From Oscillospiraceae bacterium (lineage in GTDB: Bacteria; Bacillota; Clostridia; Oscillospirales; Oscillospiraceae): a stretch of 10,425 nt of DNA. Below the pieces are notes generated by a model. That model did not search any database, was not told the origin of the DNA, and worked only from the letters and a program-made list of their open reading frames with translations. Below are positions 5,854 through 10,425 of this stretch, in pieces. The translations under genes were made by a program, and so were the position numbers. The stretch lies in the NCBI GenBank assembly GCA_016295225.1, contig JAEDLP010000060.1, positions 1 through 10,425 of the forward strand. Reading direction: 5' to 3'. Numbering within the stretch: position 1 is the first letter of the stretch; every line of letters starts with the position of its first letter.

Positions 5854-6234
5854 ATGGAAATGAAGTTTTTTAAATGCGGTCACTGCGGCAACATCGTCGC
5901 TTATGTGAAGGAGAGCGGCGCTAAGGTCAGCTGCTGCGGCGAGGAAATGACCGAGATGGTTCCCAAGACCGCCGACTCCGCCACCGAGAAGCACGTTCCC
6001 GTGGTCAAGGTCGAGGGCAATCTGGTCACCGTCACCGTGGGCTCCACCCTGCACCCCATGGCTGAGGAGCACTTCATCCAGTGGATCAGCCTGCAGACCG
6101 AGCAGGGCAACCAGCGCAAGGCTCTGGTCCCCGGTCAGGAACCCACCGTCACCTTCGCCATCGCTCCCGGCGACAAAGTCGTGGCAGCTTACGAGTACTG
6201 CAACCTCCACGGTCTGTGGAAGGCAGACGTCTGA
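5854..6234 (+). CDS. dfx: Desulfoferrodoxin, two-iron superoxide reductase
   Basis: It reduces superoxide to hydrogen peroxide without making oxygen, a defence typical of strict anaerobes, using electrons from rubredoxin or similar donors in the cytoplasm. The 126-residue protein has both iron centres. The N-terminal desulforedoxin domain holds Cys8, Cys11, Cys27 and Cys28 (CGHCG and CCG). The catalytic neelaredoxin domain has the His4Cys set His47, His67, His73, Cys116 and His119, with the conserved Glu45-Lys46 pair (EKHVP). All ligands are intact and the length is normal for the family. AAAGGAG lies 7 nt before the ATG. It diverges from the Crp/Fnr regulator and is followed by a hairpin and then hydF. 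Confidence 0.96.
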   Translation: MEMKFFKCGHCGNIVAYVKESGAKVSCCGEEMTEMVPKTADSATEKHVPVVKVEGNLVTVTVGSTLHPMAEEHFIQWISLQTEQGNQRKALVPGQEPTVTFAIAPGDKVVAAYEYCNLHGLWKADV

Positions 6235-6250
6235 TTCAGCCTCCTCAATC

Positions 6251-6290
6251 GCCCGTGCCTGATCCTCTCAGGCACGGGCTTCCCATTTTT
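6251..6290 (+). terminator. Hairpin (probable terminator or attenuator) between dfx and hydF
   Basis: A perfect 12-bp GC-rich stem (6251-6262 with 6268-6279) has a 5-nt loop. The following T-rich tract is interrupted (TTCCCATTTTT), so termination may be partial. Confidence 0.7.
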
Positions 6291-6309
6291 GCATTAGGAG
6301 AACACTGCT

Positions 6310-7500
6310 ATGAGCATCCAAAGCACCCCCAGAGCCAGTCGGCTCCACATCGGCCTCTTCGGTAACCGGAACGCCGGAAAGTCCTCCCTCATCAACGCCC
6401 TCACCGGCCAGGAGATCTCCCTGGTCTCCCCGGTGGCCGGCACTACCACCGACCCGGTCTACAAATCCTTTGAGCTGCAGGGGGTTGGCCCTGTGGTCTT
6501 CATCGACACCGCCGGATTGGACGACGAGGGGGATCTGGGCCAGCTTCGGGTGGAAAAGACCAGGCAGGCTCTGGAAAAAACCGACCTGGCCCTCCTGGTC
6601 CTCACGGGACTGCCCCGGGAGGAACTGCCCTGGCTGGACCTTTTGAAAGAGAAAAACATACCCACCCTGGCCGTGCTGAACAAGCGCGACCAACTGGAGG
6701 ACCCGCAAGCCCTGGAGGGAATGCTCCGGGAAACCCTGGGTCTCCCCGTCCTGGCGGTGAGCGCCGCCACGGGAGAAAACATCCCCGCCCTGCGTCAGAA
6801 CCTGGTCAAGCTGGTCCCCGACGACTTCTGGGACCTGACCATCACCGGCGATCTGGTGACTGAAGGGGATCTGGTCCTGCTGGTGATGCCCCAGGATCTG
6901 CAGGCCCCCAAGGGGCGGCTCATCCTCCCCCAGGTCCAGACCATCCGGGAGCTGCTGGACAAGAAATGCCCGGTAATGAGCTGCACGGCGGACTGTCTGG
7001 AGACCACCCTGGCCGCCCTGGCCAAGCCCCCCAAGCTCATCATCACCGACTCCCAGGTCTTCCCCCTGGTTTGGAAGGACAAGCCGGAGGAGAGCCTGCT
7101 GACCTCCTTCTCCATCCTCTTCGCGGGATACAAGGGAGATATCCGGGCCTTCCTGGAAGGGGCCGCCGCCCTTGAGACCCTGACGGAAGCCTCCCGGGTC
7201 CTCATTGCCGAGGCCTGCGCCCACGCCCCCACCCAGGAGGACATCGGCCGGGTCAAGATCCCCAACCTCCTGCGGAAGAAGGTGGGACAGAGTCTGACCA
7301 TCGACTTTGTGCGGGGGGCCGATTTCCCCGAGGACCTCTCCCCCTACGATCTGGTCATCCACTGCGGGGCCTGCATGTTCAATCGCCGCCATGTGCTCAA
7401 CCGCATCGCCCAGGCAGAGGGCCAGAAGGTCCCCATCTGCAACTACGGCGTGGTTCTGGCCGCTCTGGCCGGTATCCTGGACAAGGTCTGCCACGCCTGA
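6310..7500 (+). CDS. hydF: [FeFe]-hydrogenase H-cluster maturation GTPase HydF
   Basis: HydF is the scaffold on which the 2Fe subcluster made by HydE and HydG is assembled before transfer to apo-hydrogenase. The 396-residue protein has an N-terminal GTPase domain: G1 GNRNAGKS (18-25), G2 threonines in AGTTTD (44-48), G3 DTAG (66-69), G4 NKRD (124-127) and G5 SAA (151-153). A dimerisation region follows. The C-terminal cluster domain carries the diagnostic Cys303-x-His305, 45 residues, then His351-Cys352-x2-Cys355. This matches the family's CxH...HCxxC iron-sulfur motif. AGGAG lies 9 nt before the ATG. HydE, HydG and a hydrogenase are not in this window. I see no clear promoter in the 75-nt gap after dfx, so read-through past the hairpin is likely. 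A bidirectional terminator ends the gene. Confidence 0.95.
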   Translation: MSIQSTPRASRLHIGLFGNRNAGKSSLINALTGQEISLVSPVAGTTTDPVYKSFELQGVGPVVFIDTAGLDDEGDLGQLRVEKTRQALEKTDLALLVLTGLPREELPWLDLLKEKNIPTLAVLNKRDQLEDPQALEGMLRETLGLPVLAVSAATGENIPALRQNLVKLVPDDFWDLTITGDLVTEGDLVLLVMPQDLQAPKGRLILPQVQTIRELLDKKCPVMSCTADCLETTLAALAKPPKLIITDSQVFPLVWKDKPEESLLTSFSILFAGYKGDIRAFLEGAAALETLTEASRVLIAEACAHAPTQEDIGRVKIPNLLRKKVGQSLTIDFVRGADFPEDLSPYDLVIHCGACMFNRRHVLNRIAQAEGQKVPICNYGVVLAALAGILDKVCHA

Positions 7501-7511
7501 CACAAAAATTG

Positions 7512-7546
7512 ACCCGCCGCCGGACTCCATCCGACGGCGGGTTTTT
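7512..7546. terminator. Terminator between convergent hydF and the MBOAT gene
   Basis: The stem is ACCCGCCG (7512-7519) with CGGCGGGT (7535-7542), one C/A mismatch, then CGGA with TCCG, around a 5-nt loop. TTTTT ends the plus-strand arm. An A-run on the left (7504-7508) gives a T-tract on the minus strand, so it can serve both genes. Confidence 0.85.
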
Positions 7547-7550
7547 CAGC

Positions 7551-8951
7551 TTAAAAACGGAAGTAGATGAACGGGTTGTAGACCGAGCTGACGATGAACA
7601 GGATGCACACCAGAAAGAGCAGTCCATAAAGGGCGTCCTCCGCCAGGGTCCACAGGGCAGTCTCCCTTTTGGGAAGCTTTTGGAACACCGGGAAGGAGAA
7701 CAGGAAACACAGGGGCAGGTACAGCAGGCCCATGAGGACACCGGAGTCGGCATTCAGGACCCGGGCCAAATCTGTGGGCTGCCAGACGAACATGGTGTGC
7801 AGGGCGTGGGACAGGGCGGCGAAGTCCACCAAATTGAAGAGGACCCAGCCCAGATTCACCACCAGGAAGGCGTAGAGCCACCGGACCACCGACGGAAGCT
7901 TTTCTAAAATGCGGCCCAGGACGAACTTCTCCAGCACCAGGAGGGCGGCATAGTAGAGGCCCCAGAGGATGAAATTCCACTCGGCCCCGTGCCAGAACCC
8001 GGTGAGACCCCAGACCACCAGGATGTTCCGAACCCACTTGACCTTGCTCACCCGGCTGCCCCCCAGGGGGATGTAGACATAGTCCCGGAACCAGGAGGAC
8101 AGAGAGATGTGCCACCGCCGCCAGAACTCCGTGGCCGACCGGGAGAGGTAGGGATAGTTGAAGTTCTCCAGGAAGTGGAAGCCAAACATCCGGCCCAGGC
8201 CAATGGCCATGTCACTGTAGCCCGAGAAGTCGAAATAAATCTGCATGGTGTAGGCAAATGCCGCCAGCCAGTACATGGCAGTGCCGTAGACCTCTGGGTT
8301 GCCGTTATAGACCATCTCGGCGATGACAGCGGCCTGGTTGGCCAGGATGGCCTTCTTGCTCAGGCCCAGAATGAACCGCTTGAGACCAACAGCCACATCC
8401 TCCCAGGACTCCTGCCGGTGGAGGATCTCCTCCTCGATGGTACTGTAACGGACAATGGGACCGGCGATGAGCTGAGGGAAGAAGCTGACGTACAGGAGTA
8501 AGTAGAAAACGTTGCGCTGGATCTTCACCCGGCCGAAGTACAGGTCGATGACGTAGGACAGGATCTGGAAGGTGTAAAAGCTGATGCCGATGGGCAGGGC
8601 GATCTCCCGGATGGTCCGGTCGATGGAAAAGAGGCGGCTCAGGTTGTCCCAGAAGAAGTTGGTGTACTTGAAAAAGAGCAGGTTGGCCACCACCAGGAGG
8701 ACAGTCAGGACGAAAACCAGTTTTTTTGTCTTGGGCCTATCCCCCAGGGCGTCCATACCCAGGCCCCCCAGGTAGGCCGCCGCTGTGGCAGCCAGCATCA
8801 TCACCAGGTACTTGGGCTCCCCCCAGGAGTAGAAAAACAGGGAGAGAACCAGAAGCAGGCCATTTCGCCAGGTCCGGTTTTTGCACAGGTAGTATGGGAT
8901 CACTGCCAGGGGCAGGAACAAATATAAAAAGGTTAAACTGCTGAATACCAC
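7551..8951 (-). CDS. MBOAT-family O-acyltransferase (AlgI/PatA-like)
   Basis: This polytopic enzyme is expected to move acetyl groups across the membrane for O-acetylation of an extracytoplasmic polysaccharide. The 466-residue protein has many hydrophobic segments throughout. It carries the MBOAT hallmarks: FPQLIAGPIVRY (158-169), MQIYFDFSGYSDMAIGLG (236-253), the WRRWHISLSSWFRDYVYIPLG segment with His281, and GFWHG with catalytic-type His321. It ends in PFIYFRF, common in this group. I chose the GTG at 8951 because translation then begins MVFSSLTFLYLFLPL, the usual family start, and GGAGG lies 9 nt upstream; longer in-frame versions run into the preceding gene. It starts 4 nt after the stop of the SGNH/DHHW gene, its likely partner. 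DltB is a related MBOAT, but no dltA, dltC or dltD is here, so D-alanylation is unlikely. Confidence 0.92.
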   Translation of the reverse strand: MVFSSLTFLYLFLPLAVIPYYLCKNRTWRNGLLLVLSLFFYSWGEPKYLVMMLAATAAAYLGGLGMDALGDRPKTKKLVFVLTVLLVVANLLFFKYTNFFWDNLSRLFSIDRTIREIALPIGISFYTFQILSYVIDLYFGRVKIQRNVFYLLLYVSFFPQLIAGPIVRYSTIEEEILHRQESWEDVAVGLKRFILGLSKKAILANQAAVIAEMVYNGNPEVYGTAMYWLAAFAYTMQIYFDFSGYSDMAIGLGRMFGFHFLENFNYPYLSRSATEFWRRWHISLSSWFRDYVYIPLGGSRVSKVKWVRNILVVWGLTGFWHGAEWNFILWGLYYAALLVLEKFVLGRILEKLPSVVRWLYAFLVVNLGWVLFNLVDFAALSHALHTMFVWQPTDLARVLNADSGVLMGLLYLPLCFLFSFPVFQKLPKRETALWTLAEDALYGLLFLVCILFIVSSVYNPFIYFRF

Positions 8952-8955
8952 GGCG

Positions 8956-10137
8956 TCAGACCTCCGGATCAAAGGTGTCCTGAATGAAGTAATCGATGTT
9001 GCCAATGAGCAAGACCTTGGTGATCCCGTGCTCCCGGGTGTAGGCGGTCAAGTCAAAGGGCTTGCCCATGCTGTGCTCGTAATAGCGCAAGTCGATGGAA
9101 TAGAGATTGTCGTAATGACAGGCCAGGAGCTTCAGCACCGCGTTGTCGAAGGACTCGCCGATGACCAGGATATTGCCCCGGCCGGCTGTGCCGGTGGAGA
9201 GGACGGTCTCCCCGTTGTCCCCGCCGTAGTAGCTGCCGTAAGACACCGGTTCGTCAGCCCGGCCCTGGAGATAGGCCGTCTGCTGGCCGTAGTCCCCGGC
9301 GGGCTGGCCGTCAACGGTGACGGTCATGGCCGGGAAGTCGTAGGGGTACCCGTAGAAGTCCTCGGTTAAGACCCCCTCCCCCGCCACGGTGGCGGCCTTC
9401 TTGCCGCTGAAGGAATGGCTCACCAGAACGGCATCCCCTGTGGGCCGGAGGGTTTTCTCCCGAATGCCCAGCAGCTCCGCCAGCTGGGTATAGCCCCGGA
9501 GAGATCCCTCGTGATTCCAGTGGGCATCGGTTTTATAGAAGTACTCCGCAAACTGCCCGAAGCTGTCGATGGAGTAGACCCCCATTCTCTCCCGGGACAA
9601 ATTCAGACCGGCCAGGAGATAGTCGGAGAGGCCGGTTTTCTCCCCGGTCTCAAAGTCCAGGTCCGTGTCCTTCTCAATGTAGTACAGGTAGAAGTCCAGC
9701 TCCGGGTGGCGGGCAAAGGTGCCGTTGAGGGCGGCAATCTTTGCATCCAGCTCGGTCTGGACCGAGCCCACGGACCGGGGCCAATAGGTCAAATAGTCGT
9801 CCCCAAAGAGACGCAGACCGTTGAAGTCCACGTACCGTTCCCCTTCTATACCGGCCAGATCTCTGGCGGCGTCCAGGGCGGTTTTCAGGAAGGCGGAATT
9901 GGCGCGGTTATACAGGACTTTCATAGGCTCGGCCAGGGGAATCTGGTCCATCAGGGCCGCGTCCACCCCGTCTTGATAGGTTCCGTCCAGATAGCCCGCC
10001 TCCGTAAAGGCCGGCCATTGGTTGGCGTAGCGGTTTTCATAATGGTTGATCTCTTTCGGGAACGCTGCCGTGCGGATCAGCCCGGCGGCCAGAATGGCCA
10101 TCACAGCGCAGATAAACAGGATATGGATCTTTTTCAT
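8956..10137 (-). CDS. AlgX/AlgJ-like SGNH, DHHW-family protein, probable polysaccharide O-acetylation partner
   Basis: This 393-residue protein has an N-terminal membrane anchor or signal segment (about residues 4-24) and an extracytoplasmic domain. It resembles the DHHW family, distant relatives of AlgJ/AlgX that pass acetyl groups from an MBOAT to a polymer. Supporting motifs are ENR followed by WPAF near the start (34-44), YKTDAHWNHEG (201-211) with the D-x-H pair Asp204/His206, and a GESFDN block with probable nucleophile Ser329. These give a complete SGNH-like triad. The motif reads DAHW instead of DHHW, closer to the D-x-HW of AlgX/AlgJ. I chose the ATG at 10137 (MKKIHILF) over 10146; both lack a strong ribosome binding site. 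An upstream in-frame start at 10188 falls inside the tRNA terminator. It is the first gene of a two-gene operon with the MBOAT. Confidence 0.82.
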   Translation of the reverse strand: MKKIHILFICAVMAILAAGLIRTAAFPKEINHYENRYANQWPAFTEAGYLDGTYQDGVDAALMDQIPLAEPMKVLYNRANSAFLKTALDAARDLAGIEGERYVDFNGLRLFGDDYLTYWPRSVGSVQTELDAKIAALNGTFARHPELDFYLYYIEKDTDLDFETGEKTGLSDYLLAGLNLSRERMGVYSIDSFGQFAEYFYKTDAHWNHEGSLRGYTQLAELLGIREKTLRPTGDAVLVSHSFSGKKAATVAGEGVLTEDFYGYPYDFPAMTVTVDGQPAGDYGQQTAYLQGRADEPVSYGSYYGGDNGETVLSTGTAGRGNILVIGESFDNAVLKLLACHYDNLYSIDLRYYEHSMGKPFDLTAYTREHGITKVLLIGNIDYFIQDTFDPEV

Positions 10138-10165
10138 ACTTTTCATCCCAGGAAACAGAATAAGG

Positions 10166-10199
10166 AAAAGCCCCGAACGCTTTCGCATTCGGGGCTTTT
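10166..10199 (-). terminator. Rho-independent terminator of the tRNA array
   Basis: A 12-bp stem (AAAAGCCCCGAA at 10166-10177 with TTCGGGGCTTTT at 10188-10199) is extended past one mismatch by two G-C pairs closing a GAAA tetraloop on the minus strand. The minus-strand arm ends in TTTT. It begins directly after the tRNA-Cys CCA end. The long A and T ends could also make it work on the plus strand. Confidence 0.82.
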
Positions 10200-10273
<74 letters not shown>

Positions 10274-10276
10274 GTA

Positions 10277-10352
10277 TGGAGCGAGTGACGAGGCTCGAAC
10301 TCGCTACCTCCACCTTGGCAAGGTGGCGCTCTACCAGATGAGCTACACTCGC
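10277..10352 (-). tRNA. tRNA-Gly (anticodon GCC)
   Basis: This is a complete 76-nt cloverleaf with acceptor GCGAGTG/CACTCGC, discriminator U and encoded CCA. The anticodon stem is CCACC/GGTGG, with anticodon GCC at 10319-10317. Three nucleotides separate it from tRNA-Cys, so the array is processed from one precursor. Confidence 0.96.
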
Positions 10353-10355
10353 ATG

Positions 10356-10425
<70 letters not shown>

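Noticed and set aside
6268..7530. 420-codon open frame on the minus strand opposite hydF
   Set aside because: The plus strand encodes unmistakable HydF with all motifs. The antisense frame is Gly/Gln/Asp rich, crosses two hairpins and has no family features.

Overview
This window looks like a chromosomal stretch from a GC-rich, strictly anaerobic member of the Clostridia, probably an Oscillospiraceae-type gut bacterium of the Flavonifractor/Lawsonibacter kind. The clues are GC-rich genes with AT-rich intergenic gaps, strong GGAGG ribosome binding sites, a Firmicutes-type SepF, a YtrA-like GntR/ABC operon, a two-iron superoxide reductase and an [FeFe]-hydrogenase maturase. The genus is inferred from gene style only. 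I see no phage, insertion sequence, CRISPR array or toxin system, and nothing I can call a wholly new system. The most interesting material is regulatory and contextual.

Layout. (1) Positions 1-1284 hold the C-terminal part of a ClpC-type AAA+ unfoldase and a strong terminator. (2) Positions 1292-1840 hold a minus-strand PaaI-like thioesterase, then a divergent promoter region with two back-to-back -35 boxes. (3) Positions 1856-3850 are a tightly overlapping three-gene operon: a GntR/YtrA-type repressor, an ABC ATPase and an ABC-2 permease. A long imperfect palindrome lies just downstream of the operon's -10 box and is probably the repressor's own operator. (4) Positions 3911-4300 encode a small zincin-like metallopeptidase. 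(5) Positions 4301-4551 are an AT-rich gap with a good promoter and a Spo0A-box-like heptamer, followed by the division gene sepF and a bidirectional terminator.

(6) Positions 5028-6280 form a redox module. A minus-strand Crp/Fnr-family regulator faces away from a desulfoferrodoxin (superoxide reductase) gene. A GTGA-N5-TCAC palindrome between them is centred near -42 of the predicted superoxide reductase promoter. (7) Positions 6310-7500 encode HydF, the GTPase scaffold of [FeFe]-hydrogenase maturation, possibly reached by read-through from the superoxide reductase gene. (8) Positions 7551-10137 (minus) hold an envelope polysaccharide O-acetylation pair: an AlgX/DHHW-like SGNH protein and, 4 nt downstream, an AlgI/PatA-type MBOAT acyltransferase. 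(9) Positions 10166-10425 (minus) hold a tRNA array transcribed Phe(GAA)-Gly(GCC)-Cys(GCA), each with encoded CCA, and a terminator. The acetylation operon begins immediately downstream of that terminator.

How the parts relate: regions 6 and 7 fit an anaerobe that detoxifies superoxide and makes oxygen-labile hydrogenases. Regions 3 and 8 are cell-envelope functions. The remaining genes are housekeeping. All promoter, operator and regulon statements are predictions read by eye.
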